The notes under the pieces: generated by a model | What the model saw: the letters and a program-made list of their open reading frames with translations, nothing else | Told to the model about the DNA's origin: nothing | Databases searched by the model: none | Made by a program: the position numbers and the translations under genes | Shown here: positions 1-9,707 of the stretch, in pieces | Layout of the letters: each line of letters opens with the position of its first letter | How positions within the stretch are numbered: position 1 is the stretch's first letter | Source of the DNA: Rhodosorus marinus | Taxonomy: Eukaryota; Rhodophyta; Stylonematophyceae; Stylonematales; Stylonemataceae | Assembly: GCA_029953675.1 (NCBI GenBank) | Contig: JAMWBK010000004.1 | Location: 1,488,001 to 1,552,000 of the forward strand | Length of the DNA stretch: 64,000 bases | Reading direction: 5' to 3'

Positions 1-641
1 GATCCACCGCGGAGTCGAGAGCACTGGATACGCACCTTCCGAGTGCCACCCTGGCAGCATGTTTGTACTTCTTGGGGAACCTCGGACGAAGCACGTGAAT
101 CAAGTACCTTGTTCCGTTGAAGAAGTATGCCAATAGGCCAGGCATTGAGAACCCTCACTCTTAGCAATGCTCATCCAGCCGCGGCAGAGAAAAGGGCGAG
201 CATCCTACCTTGTATGGAGATGATACCCGTGAGTGGCGCGTGCTTCTCCAGACCTTGGATAACCCTCTTGGGAGAGTTCCTGCTCGACATTGTCCGCACC
301 AGCAGCGGCGAGGATGCGTTCGTAAGTCTCAGTTTGATAGTGCCCCTTCGAGGACCTTCCCACTACCACAGCATCGCAGCGCAGTCGACGAACGTCGCCG
401 CTCCAAAGGAAAACCTTTTCGTTCAGTTCCGGTCGAACCGCATTCGGAAGAGCTCTATCGTTCCTCGCTGCGCTATCCCAGCAGAATCCAACCTAAGGGA
501 AAAACCAAACCAACAAATGAGGAAAAACTTGGTAAGTTAAGATCAAAAAGAAGCAATCCAAATCGATCAACAATCTTATCAGTGGGATTTTTGCACTCCA
601 CTGACCTCGTTCACGTTCACGATTAGCGACCGCTCTGACAT
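1..641 (-). CDS. GDAP2-like macro-domain protein, 3' end outside window
   Basis: Minus-strand gene assembled from three exons: 641-606 (12 codons from ATG 641-639), 492-209, and 107-1, which runs off the window edge. Introns are GT-AG (605-493 and 208-108) and the phases agree. The product starts MSERSLIVNVNE and enters a macro (Appr-1''-p binding) fold: KVFLWSGDVRRLRCDAVVV is strand 1 to the ligand loop, then SGEARATHGYHLHTRYLIHVLRPRF matches the GDAP2-type segment with its T-G-E-A-K and R-[YF]-[IV]-I-H-T-V-G-P pattern, then helix KYKHAARVALGRC. The usual V-N-[AT]-[AT]-N and glycine-rich loops of ADP-ribose-binding macro domains are missing, as is the G of HTVGP, so ADP-ribose binding or hydrolysis is doubtful. 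GDAP2 proteins carry a C-terminal CRAL-TRIO domain, which would lie outside the window. Family assignment is from motif pattern only. Confidence 0.68.
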
Positions 642-3109
642 CCGAAGCCCATATGGAACGAGAGGACTATCAACTAGAACCTAAAGTTCTTTCGACAATG
701 CACCGCGAACGCTATGAACTCCTGATTCTTCTCTCTTATGATCACCAGAAGCTCTTAAGCGTAGAGCGAACTTTTCAATGGTGATTCCACAATATCCAAA
801 GCTCAAACCAAGCGAGCTCTCCTTCCCCAACGTTCTTGAGCTGGTTCACTCTGTTCATAGTATTTGGGGGACTGTCGGAGGCTTCACTCTGTGCGGATCT
901 ATTTGAGATTTGGAAGAGCTCTCCTAACAAACGCTGAAGTCATGATGAAATGGCACAGTTGCGTTTTTGAAACAAATCTGCTTCAGCCAGATTTGGATAA
1001 GCAGAAACTTCGTGAGGTAACCCCCGAGGTGAATTGGACGCGACTCGCAGCAGCAAAAATCATGGATTGGTTCTGCTGCAGAGTTAAGCTCAGATTCGTT
1101 CTCTGTTGTTGGATCCTTGAGGCGCGCTGGGATTGGTTTGACTAGGTACCGGAGACATGCAAACGACACGATCTATGTTCTTCCTGAAATTACTAGTGGC
1201 AGACCGGAATTGATCAAGTTCTTGGGAAGACCAAGGCAGTTTAGTTCCATGATTTGTCCCAGCCAAAACAAATCTCAAGATGGAGATGCGAGTAGGTCAA
1301 GCCCTATCACCCGACCAGGGTCCTAGCTAGCCACCACGGCTCCCATTCGTCTTTCGATGGCAACGGAAACGCGTTTTCCTATCACAGACCGCTCTGATGT
1401 ACAGGTTCGTCGGTAGTTGACTCCTTTCATCTTGAACTGCCACTAGTCGCTGCCGGTTATCTTATGTAGGTATCATCTTGAGCGACCAACCGAGTGGCAT
1501 GCTTTCATATGAGGTGTAGCTGCACAACTTCAGTGTTGTATTGTGGCCAGCGCTTCAGATATATCCCAGTCCAGCCCTTTGCCTGCGCACTACAGAGGGC
1601 GGAAAAGAGCACGGCCCCCAGAAAAAAAGGGGGTAGCAATACAAACACGAGACGTATGGGGCTCAAAAGGAAGTGAACAGATGATAAAGATCAGTGTCCT
1701 ACTAAACCAAGCAACGCTCTCCACCTTCACATTTTTGAGAAGAGATTCCCAACCCTCGTATCCTGGAAAACTATTGTCCAATAGTTAAAATGCACGTGTC
1801 CTATTCCTTAAAAAAAGGAGCGTCCCAAGCAGAAAATTCATATTTTAGCCGTTGCCGACCGTGTTTATTTTGTTTTTGGAAGGTTTTGACAGGATTTTGT
1901 TGGTTTGGGCGGGGTTTCAAAAGTTTTTTTTGGCAGGATTTAACCCAGAACCGCATTGCATGCCATTCCATGGCTTAGATCGAGCTGACAGTCTAATTTG
2001 CTATCACTCCTCCCCTTTGCCCTACTCCCCACCCCCTCGTTTTTGAAAGAAGAAATTTGCAGAGAATTTCTCTGCTAGGATCCCCCCACCCTAACGAGAT
2101 TCCCAAACGATAGAAATCGAAAACGACCCCATTCTCTTGCCGCCTTCTATTTATAGTCCCTTTTCCCACTTGGAATTAAGCAATACTTGCCATTTCGAAC
2201 ATAAGTCTCTCCCCCCGGCTCCCCCGCCACGCGAAACGAAAATCCCCTTATCTCCTAAAAATGAAATTCTGCTAAGTAATTGCACCCACCTCATTCAAGA
2301 AACAAACCCAAAAACCGGTGAATCCGTACGATTTCGAATGGAAGAGGTAAAATTTGCCGAACGTGGACAATTCCAACTCCGCATTTTTTTTCCCCCGCCT
2401 ACGGGCTCGGTAAAATACAAAAAAAGTCTAAATTATTCTAAAGTATTATCGTCGTTTGCACGAGAGATGAAAAGAGAAGGGGGGGTGGTACCCATATATC
2501 AATCTGCCATTTTTGTTTTCCCTGTCCACCCCCCGTATTGTACCATTGGCCATATCCCGTAAACAGCGATAAAGCTGCCCAAGCAAAAATTTACAAAAAT
2601 ACGCTCAGTCAAGTAGTCCGGTGAGTCCCCATACCGTTAAAATAGATGTATAATACAATTTAATATCATAGTTATTAAGTAAATATTAGGCTATTTGTCA
2701 AATTTAACCAATCATCAGTATGTTGATGTTGATAGTGATCTATAAATATATTTTATTGGAGAATAAGGATGGCATTATTGTAATATTTTAGAGGATTGTC
2801 TTTTGAGAGTAGAGACTTTGATAAGGATATATATAGCGATGGTGGAGGGGAGTGGTTGGTATCTTTGGTTGGGGAGGGAGGAAGGCAAGGGTGGAGTTGG
2901 GAGGTTATGCGGGAGGTTGTGCGGGGTTGCAGAAGAATTTTTAGGCTTCTTTTTTGGATGGATTAAAGAGATGGTTTGCCTTCTACTACGGTCGGGATTT
3001 TGTTGAGGGTAGTGTTGTCGAGGGAGTTGGGGAAGTGTGGTTTCGAGCTTTGGGCTTGTGTTCTTGTTTTTAAGTGTTTAGGGTCGGGCGTGGGCTGGTT
3101 GTAGGAGAG
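642..3109. other. spacer; possible undetected minus-strand gene
   Basis: No recognisable gene. 642-1790 is mixed-composition DNA with only short frames, for example 653-781 (+), 42 codons from ATG. 1990-2570 has C-rich, G-poor blocks on the + strand, which elsewhere in this window mark the leader of a minus-strand gene. A 56-codon minus-strand frame begins with ATG at 1971-1969, directly below it, but its product (K/Q-rich) is not recognised. 2640-2790 is strongly AT-rich. 2800-3109 is G/T-rich and forms the leader of the NDR kinase gene. Confidence 0.4.
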
Positions 3110-5296
3110 ATGGGGGGGTCAGAGAGTAAAGATCAGATAGTTTCGAGCAAGGAGAAGAAAGCTGAGCTGGCTAAGAATATTATTCGGTCCTACTTTGACG
3201 ATCTGGAGAAAGTGCAGGAGATGAGGACGAAAAAGGGGGAGAAACTTGAGTTAGAGATTCAAGGGCTTCCTGAGGCCGAGCAGGAGAGGAAAAGAAAGGA
3301 GTTTATGGAGAAAGCTATGGCGTTTCATTTCATTACCAGAAGGCGTGTCACTGTAAATGATTTTAATATTATTCGGAGAATTGGGAAGGGGTCCTTTGGA
3401 GAAGTCTATCTTGTACAGCATAAAACCACTCTGGCGTTTTATGCAATGAAGCTCTTGAGCAAGGAGAGGATGATAGAGCATGGACAGGTAGGACGCGCGG
3501 CCGTAGTGTTGAATTCTACTTCTGCGAAACCGCGAAGGTTTAGCACATGACGCTTTCTGCTCATATGCAGTAAGCTGTACTAGAACGAGTTTTGCTGACC
3601 AGATGGTTAACGCGCAAATTCTTTTCATTGTTGATTTAGGTTGCTCACGCATGGGTAGAGAGGTATGCCCTTACAAGAGCTGGTCGACATCCATATGTGG
3701 TAGAACTCTACTTCTGTTTTCAGGACAAGAAGTTTCTCTACCTGATTATGGAATATGTTCCAGGGGGTGATATGCTAACCATGCTTACTCGTGAGGAGAG
3801 GCTGGGCGAAGATTTTGCCAGATTCTACATAGCTGAGCTTATTGTTGCGGTAGACGCCTTGCACGTGGAGGGGATAATTCATCGAGACCTGAAACCTGAC
3901 AATGTTCTCTTCGGATCCGCAGGGCATGTAAGGCTTTCGGATTTTGGACTGAGCAAGGTTCTGTTTGACGTGAGCTAATTTTTCCAAGCTGAGAAGTTCT
4001 GCCCGAACATCTTCTGTTCGATCAAAAACGCTGGCCCTCGTTTCGGCTTGTTTGCATTTGGTTGAGGAGATCGGAATGTTCAATCTTGAAGTAGCAAACT
4101 GATAGTTGCCCGCTTTCACGTCTTCCATACAGGAAAAAGAAATCGATCCAACCGATTTGGAGGGCTCCCGAACGAGCTTGTCGGATGCTGGTGAGAGGAG
4201 ATTAAGTAACACATTCCGCTCGTCAGATACAGGCGAGAGAATAGCGAAGTGGAAGCAGCTGTCCAGGCATCAAGCATTCAGCGCAGTGGGAACTCCTAAC
4301 TATATATCACCAGAAGTGCTGATGACTGGCAGATATGACGAAACCAGCGATTGGTGGAGCCTCGGCATCATTATGTTTGAAATGCTTGTTGGATACCCCC
4401 CGTTCTGGTCTTCAAGTCCTGCCAGCACGTGCAGAAAGGTACGCGGTCTCGCCTCGGCGTAGAACCCCTCAGCAGCTCCGAATCCTTAACCGATCGTTTT
4501 ATCCACCTTGTATTAGATTCTTGGCTGGAAAGAGCACCTGAAGTTTCCTAAAGATGTGGATATAAGCCCGGAGGCTAAAGACCTTATTCAGCGTCTAATC
4601 TGCGCGCCAAAAGATCGGCTGGGAAGGAAGAAGGGCAGGGCTGAATTTGAAGAGCACGCGTTCTTCAAGAAAAAGCTAAAATTTGATCGGCTTTCGTCCG
4701 TTAGAGCTCCGTTCGTTCCCGAGCTCGTGGCAGCTGACGATACGAGGTACTTCGACGTTCCATCAGACGGAAGCCCGGAGGACTCTGAAACATACAATGA
4801 CCTGTCGAGTACGGAAATGGTGGAAAAATACAAGAGAGCCACTGTCCGGAATCGGTTCCTCCAGAGAAGCTATGGAGGCGACTTTGCAGGATATTCGTAC
4901 ATGAACTTCACCGCCATGGGAGGGCTGGAATCTTCGGAAGCTTTTCAATCCGGACATGATATTCCTGATGACTTTATCCTCATGAGTCTTTCTGGAGACG
5001 CGGAAAGAACAGAAGTCGAGAATGAGGCCGAGAGCAAGGGTGAGACTGAACATGCCGCTCGCCCTCCCGCGTTTGCCAAACTGCAAAAGAAGTCGAAAAA
5101 GCCGAAGGATACCAAGACGGTGAACTTTGCTGCCGCGAAAGGGGAAATGGTGGAATGCAAGCGTTCACCCTTAACCATGGAGTCAACAGAAAGGAGGCCA
5201 GAAGAAGCCCTGAGCGGGCTGGGAGAGGCGAAGAACTTGGACGAGGTCACGAACGGAAACGTACCTGTACCGCTCCAAGTGCAAATAAGCTCGTAA
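3110..5296 (+). CDS. NDR/LATS-family AGC serine/threonine kinase
   Basis: Four exons: 3110-3487, 3640-3969, 4133-4438, 4517-5296, giving 597 aa. The upstream GTG at 3074 is not used as start because ATG 3110 follows the G-rich leader. Residues 1-80 form the basic, helical MOB-binding region (LAKNIIRSYFDDLEKVQ). The kinase domain begins near residue 85: G-loop GKGSFGEVY, HRDLKPDN, DFG in LSDFGLSK. The NDR-specific insert between DFG and the activation segment (encoded around the third exon start) is present. The activation segment reads TPNYISPEV, with N and S where most NDR kinases have TPDYIAPEV. The hydrophobic motif is FAGYSYMNF near residue 460, with S as the likely phospho-acceptor. A lysine-rich low-complexity tail of about 130 residues follows. 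NDR kinases act with MOB proteins in Hippo/RAM-type control of polarity and division. Family confidence is high; subfamily is open. Confidence 0.93.
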
Positions 5297-5626
5297 CGCA
5301 TGCTCGACTTGTCCCCAACCTTGAGGAGTTGTACCATACCATCAAGATTGCGATGTCAAAGAACCAAAAACACCCGTCAATTGTGTAATTTTTCATTTAT
5401 ACAGAAATTATATTTTATCTATCTATGTTTGTCTAGTAAACGATTGTAAACTGTAACTAGTATCTGTATCGTCTTTATGTCACGCGCTGCTGATGACGAT
5501 GTTATACACCGTGTAGGACTCTAATTTGGGTCTGACGGGGTTAAATGTGCGTGTATCCTTCGGGAAATTTTATTTTCTCTCGCTTGCCCCTGGCCTTCGA
5601 GAAGGAGTCTTCGTAGTCAGCAATCG
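5297..5626. other. short intergenic spacer
   Basis: 330 bp between two same-strand genes: kinase 3' UTR, then a T-rich stretch near 5386-5450, then the leader of the KDO-cytidylyltransferase gene. This leader lacks the strong G-rich bias seen in front of most other genes here. Nothing else seen. Confidence 0.5.
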
Positions 5627-6523
5627 ATGACAGGAGCGCTTGTGGTGATACCCGCGCGGTACGGATCCACGAGGTTCCCCGGAAAACCGCTGAAACTTCT
5701 TGCTGGAGTGCCAATTGTTCTACGGACCCTGCGCAATGCCCAACGAGCGAGGATCACGGCGAAAGCGATTGTTGCCACAGATGATGAACGGATAGTCGAC
5801 GTTGTTCGAGCTGCCGGGGGATCGGCAGTTATGACCAGTCCCGACTGCTCGAACGGAACCAAACGCGTTATCGAGGCGGTTAAAAAACTCAGCTGCGATC
5901 CATACGATGTCATTGTCAATGTTCAAGGTGATGAGCCGCTGATCAACCCCGATCACATCGACCGAGCAATGTCGGTATTAACCGAAATGAATCACGATGA
6001 CACAACAACTGCGGATGTCGGTACCATAGCCGTTCGCATTGAAGCTGAGGAGGACGTGACGAATCCCGACACCGTCAAGTGCGTTGTCAACGCACGCAAC
6101 GAAGTGATGTACTTCTCCAGAGCACCGATCCCCTTCCAGAGATCTGGGAATCAAGATCTGAAAACCGGCCGAGCGAAGTACTTGCGCCACTTGGTAAGTT
6201 GAATTCGTCCATGATGAAGTATTCGCGTCCAGAGCAAGCCCTTGACTGTCCCCTTTCAGACCCGCCCAGGCCGGGAGCTAAAGAGATATACTTCTCGTCA
6301 TCGAAAACAGGGAATCTACGCCTTCAGTAGAGAGTTCTTAACAGAAAAAATCCCACAGATGGCACCTTCAGGTCTGGAGATGACTGAAATGCTCGAGCAG
6401 CTAACCTGGTTGTACTGCGGAGCAAAGATCAAAGTTGGACTGGTCAACCAAGCTGCGCATGGCGTTGACACTCAGGAGGATCTGGACAAGTTAGAGGAGC
6501 ATTTGAGCTCCCGGAAAACCTGA
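5627..6523 (+). CDS. kdsB: CMP-KDO synthetase (3-deoxy-manno-octulosonate cytidylyltransferase)
   Basis: Two exons, 5627-6193 and 6311-6523, 259 aa, close to the length of bacterial KdsB. It activates KDO with CTP to CMP-KDO. The nucleotide-binding signature IPARYGSTRFPGKPL sits at residues 8-22. IVATDDERI, the Mg/CTP-binding VQGDEPLI, and YFSRAPIPF follow. The splice joins RHL to GIYAFSREF, matching the conserved R-H-[IL]-G-I-Y of the family, and the C-terminus has GVDTQEDLDKLE. The plant enzyme carries an N-terminal membrane anchor for mitochondria; here the catalytic domain starts right at the first ATG, so no anchor or transit peptide is encoded unless an upstream exon exists. The phase-0 intron argues against recent bacterial transfer or contamination. 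Confidence 0.95.
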
Positions 6524-7480
6524 GATCCGATCCAGCTACACTCACTGAACGGCGCATCCGGTCTTTCGCTGTAAGGAGCGGAGCACGGTCGGCCCGGGAC
6601 TTGTTCTGAGGCAAAAAGCAAGAGATCCGTTTCGAGCAACCGATTTCCTCAACAGTCTATTGCAGACCGGACGAGGTGAACGAGGCCGACGCGTATGATG
6701 GTGGAGTTTGTATATTCGTTTGATCAGTCGACGTATCTTCAGCAAGCTAGGACACGATGCGGTGGCCGGAGAGAGCCACGCAATAGCAAAAATGTTCAGC
6801 TTTAGGAAGGAGCTCATGAAAAATGGCCCCAATTCTGGAGAGCATTTGGCCTGAATTAGTCAATTGTTTTTAAGAAGCATTTGTCCGGCCCAGCGAACTC
6901 GGCCATTGTTCTCGGGGCCAAGAAGCTGTGAGCAAGGAGAGGGCAATGTTCTTCAGAACATCGGTCAACGATTCTCAGTTTCTTTGAAACTCTTATCCGG
7001 ACAAGGACGTCGCCAGAAAACCTTGCTTCAATTCGTTTGGGCAAATGCATCCGAAGCCATTGCTCCCTCTGGAACACTGGCTGTCAGTTGCAGGGCCAGA
7101 GAGGTACCTAGACGTAGCAAACTGCCTCTCTGAGTCATTGGACGAAGGCAAACTTTGGGAAGAATCGATCCTGGTCGCTCTGCCTTAAATAAAGTACAAA
7201 CCGCATAGGACTGTGTATGCTGTGAACATCCAAAGACTTTTCGTATTGGAAAGACCTGTCCAATCCTTTTTTCCGCTCTGAAGAACGCTGAAGCAGCAAA
7301 TCGCTTGAGCTGACTTGTGATCAATTCTGGCACACCTTGAGTAGTTCCCTGACCCTGGCCCCCAAAACAGCTGCTTCCCACTACTGCTTTAGAAACTGCA
7401 CAGCTCGTCAGCAACGTTGCTGGATTGAGGACTTGTCCAGAAGCAGAGCTTCGCCGTGTCTGGAGGAACCTTCCGCAGCG
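6524..7480. other. convergent spacer with an unresolved minus-strand frame
   Basis: Between the 3' ends of two convergent genes. On the minus strand, 7418-7028 and 7077-6856 hold open frames. The second ends FAGPDKCFLKTID-stop at 6856, is joined to a possible acceptor (CAG near 7085), and has coding-like composition. No ATG leads into either frame and no family is recognised, so this may be UTR, a decayed gene or a missed small gene. Confidence 0.3.
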
Positions 7481-8865
7481 TTAGTTTTGAAATACGACTT
7501 CGATGAGATCTTCATCTTCGAGGTCCAACATTTCTGGAGTCTGAGAACCAGTGATTATGTCTCCATCAAATACCATTTTGGCATCTTCTGGGTTTCGATT
7601 CTGAAAAGCGCAAAACTTGATCAAGGTCTTCTGAAGAGGATCATTCTGAGCGAAACCAGGTCAAACCAAACAATTAGAAGAACAGAAAACAACGGATATG
7701 TGACCAACCTGGCTCTGTATCTGCGCAAGCCAGTACCTTCTTCATTCTGTACTTTTTAGACCCTTCTTTGCTTCTTATTCGCAGTTGAATCAAGTTTTCA
7801 GTTTGAGAGTCCAAACCTGCACTGTACACTTGAGAAATGGGCTCTTCCAGAAGCACGGTTCCCCCTCCTAGACCGTCCTTTCCTTTGTCTTCATCCTCGT
7901 CGTCCAGGTCGATGATCAAAGTGGATGAGGTCGGTTGGGCACGGACTAAATTTGGATCCGGATCCAAAGTCCTTAATATTGGAGCGAGCTCGAGGACATC
8001 CGACGGCTTGAGATTCAGTTCTTCGACGGTTGTTTCAAGCGAGACAAATCTGGACCCACACAACACTTGCACGTCTCTTGGCACTAGTTTTGAGATCCTC
8101 CAGTACTCATGGATTGCGTCTATCAACCGATTGTACTAACCAGGAGAGTCACCAAAAGGTTGCTCGTTTTAGAAGCACATCGTGTTTAATCGTCGTAAAT
8201 GTCCTGACTTATCTCACGTACCGAGGATACGGTCACGCCGAGTACAGGCTGGTCTTTGAGCCTAATGAATACTTTACTCGAAACTTCCACCTCTTCGTCA
8301 GGTGCTGAGAAATCGTCCAACTCATCCTCTGATTGAACGTCCTTCTTAGCAGAGCCGAGAACTCGACGAGCCTCTGATCCCGTCATTTGTGCGCGGACCA
8401 GAGTCGGATCATGTCTGAGCGATTGGTTGACGATTCGGTCAATGCTGGGATCATTTTCAAAAAGAAAATCCTCATTTTCTATCCCAGTCTTTTGACCGGC
8501 AGATACAACCTCTGCTTCTTCACCCTCGTCAGCAGGTTCCGGTCCTGGCCGTCTCGCCCTCTTGGAGGCTCGACCTTGAGGTTTCTTTTTCAGTTGTTTC
8601 TTCTGCCTTCTCTTGACATCTTCGAGTTCCAGTTCCTCATCATCGTCCCATGATTCATCTTCAAGCAGCTCTTTAGGGTACAATAGATTTAGAGACCAGT
8701 TCTATGATCAGTAAACCTTCAACGGCATCATAGGAAAACTCAGATAACCAGAAAAGAAAAAAAAGTCCCACCTCTGCTGATCACCGGTTTGGGAACGTCA
8801 TCAACAAACAATCCAGAGCTCTCAGCCAGGACCTTCTCCTCTTCACTCCTCTCAGCTGTCTCCAT
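7481..8865 (-). CDS. NIP45/Rad60/Esc2-type protein with two SUMO-like domains
   Basis: Four exons on the minus strand: 8865-8772, 8670-8222, 8135-7737, 7645-7481, 368 aa. ATG 8865 opens an acidic N-terminus. Residues about 45-150 are charged and disordered, with a nuclear-signal-like run near KKKPQGRASKRARR. SUMO-like domain 1 spans the second to third exon (KVFIRLKDQPVLGVTV ... YNRLIDAIHEYW ... VQVLCGSRFVSLETTVEELNL). SUMO-like domain 2 spans the third to fourth exon (IQLRIRSKEGSKKYRMKK, PLQKTLIKFCAFQNRNPE, MVFDGDIITGSQTPEMLDLEDEDLIEVVF), ending without the Gly-Gly needed for conjugation. This is the arrangement of Rad60/Esc2/NIP45 proteins, which bind the SUMO E2 and act in genome stability and SUMO-targeted ubiquitination. 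The last exon is too short to be found as a long frame and was recovered by splice phase. Confidence 0.85.
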
Positions 8866-9505
8866 ACCTTCCTTGTATCGTATGCTGATGACGTTCACAG
8901 TCCAGCCGTCCTACGCTCAACACCTCAAAAGAAAGCATGGAACTCAAATACAAGCATATTCTGAGGACAACCTAACCGACGATGTACCAAGCTGTGCGGC
9001 TCGCATGTTTAGAGCATTATCAAAAACCCTAGTTCCTCAACCACCCCGTCGTTGCCAACGACATGCCATCTACAACCAACTCATACCCAGTCATCCCTCA
9101 CATTCCTAGAGAGCCAACCGCTCATCCACCGTTGCATCACCAGCAATCATCGTGAGATTTTCCGCGGGTAGTGCTCGCAGGCTACACCCGACAACCGCTG
9201 ATGAAAATTCCTGAGATGTGCGAGGGTAGAGGTCTAGCTTTGGTTGTACGAGAATGCGGCGTTCTGTCTCCTGATCCCAAACCCGATAAGTCTAGCCTCC
9301 CACGCAGAAAGGCTGGTCGTGCTTTCCTACAATCCTGACCAACCTCCCGTCAACTGCCTCGCAGCCAACGAACATTTGTCCGAGGGAAAGCCTGAGCCAA
9401 GCTTAGTGATCGCTCCAGGAGGGGAGCGCCGGAAGAACGCCAGAGTCAAAACCAACCAGTGTGCGGGTGATGAGGGGCTATTTTCTGGAGATGGAACCGA
9501 CCTAG
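8866..9505. other. spacer upstream of the NIP45-like gene
   Basis: Leader of the minus-strand NIP45-like gene, mildly C-rich on the + strand to about 9130, then mixed sequence. A + strand frame 9244-9576 has no recognisable content and overlaps the LHC fragment in another frame. No gene supported. Confidence 0.4.
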
Positions 9506-9707
9506 GAGAAGAGCGTAAAGAAGAACAAATACCCGATGAGAACAGAAGGATCCCTGGTTGGCGATGTTGGATTTGATCCACTCAACTTCAGCGCATACCT
9601 ACCGCTGAGCTGGCTGAGGGAAGCGGAGATCAAGCATTGCAGACGGTGCATGCTTGCTGCGCTTGGATGAATCACGACGGAATTCTATACCTTCCCTTTC
9701 TATTCGG
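9506..9707 (+). pseudogene. light-harvesting complex (LHC) exon fragment, nonsense-mutated
   Basis: Frame 9506-9667 encodes [15 protein letters not shown] followed by [21 protein letters not shown]. This is the start of the mature LHC domain (D-G-S-x-x-G-D-x-G-F-D-P-L-x-F) and transmembrane helix 1 with its chlorophyll-binding E-A-E-[LI]-K-H-G-R-x-x-M-L-A signature, in the form common to red-algal Lhcr proteins. The family G after KH is C here, and the frame stops at TGA 9668-9670 right after the G that ends the motif; beyond the stop it continues with the aromatic-rich ITTEFYTFPFYSG up to a possible donor at 9708. No exon for helix 2 or 3 follows on this strand; the next 400 bp are AT-rich. 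The frame before 9506 carries no obvious transit peptide. A relict is the likeliest reading; a stop-codon sequencing error is the alternative. Confidence 0.72.

Noticed and set aside
3251-3652. 133-aa frame antisense to the NDR kinase
   Set aside because: Shadow of a well-supported coding exon; no recognisable product. The same holds for other long antisense frames over kinase, UTP25, NUP155, CSB and PFK exons.
5627-6523. KdsB as bacterial contamination or recent transfer
   Set aside because: A GT-AG intron interrupts the gene at a conserved motif with correct phase, and it sits between native-looking genes.
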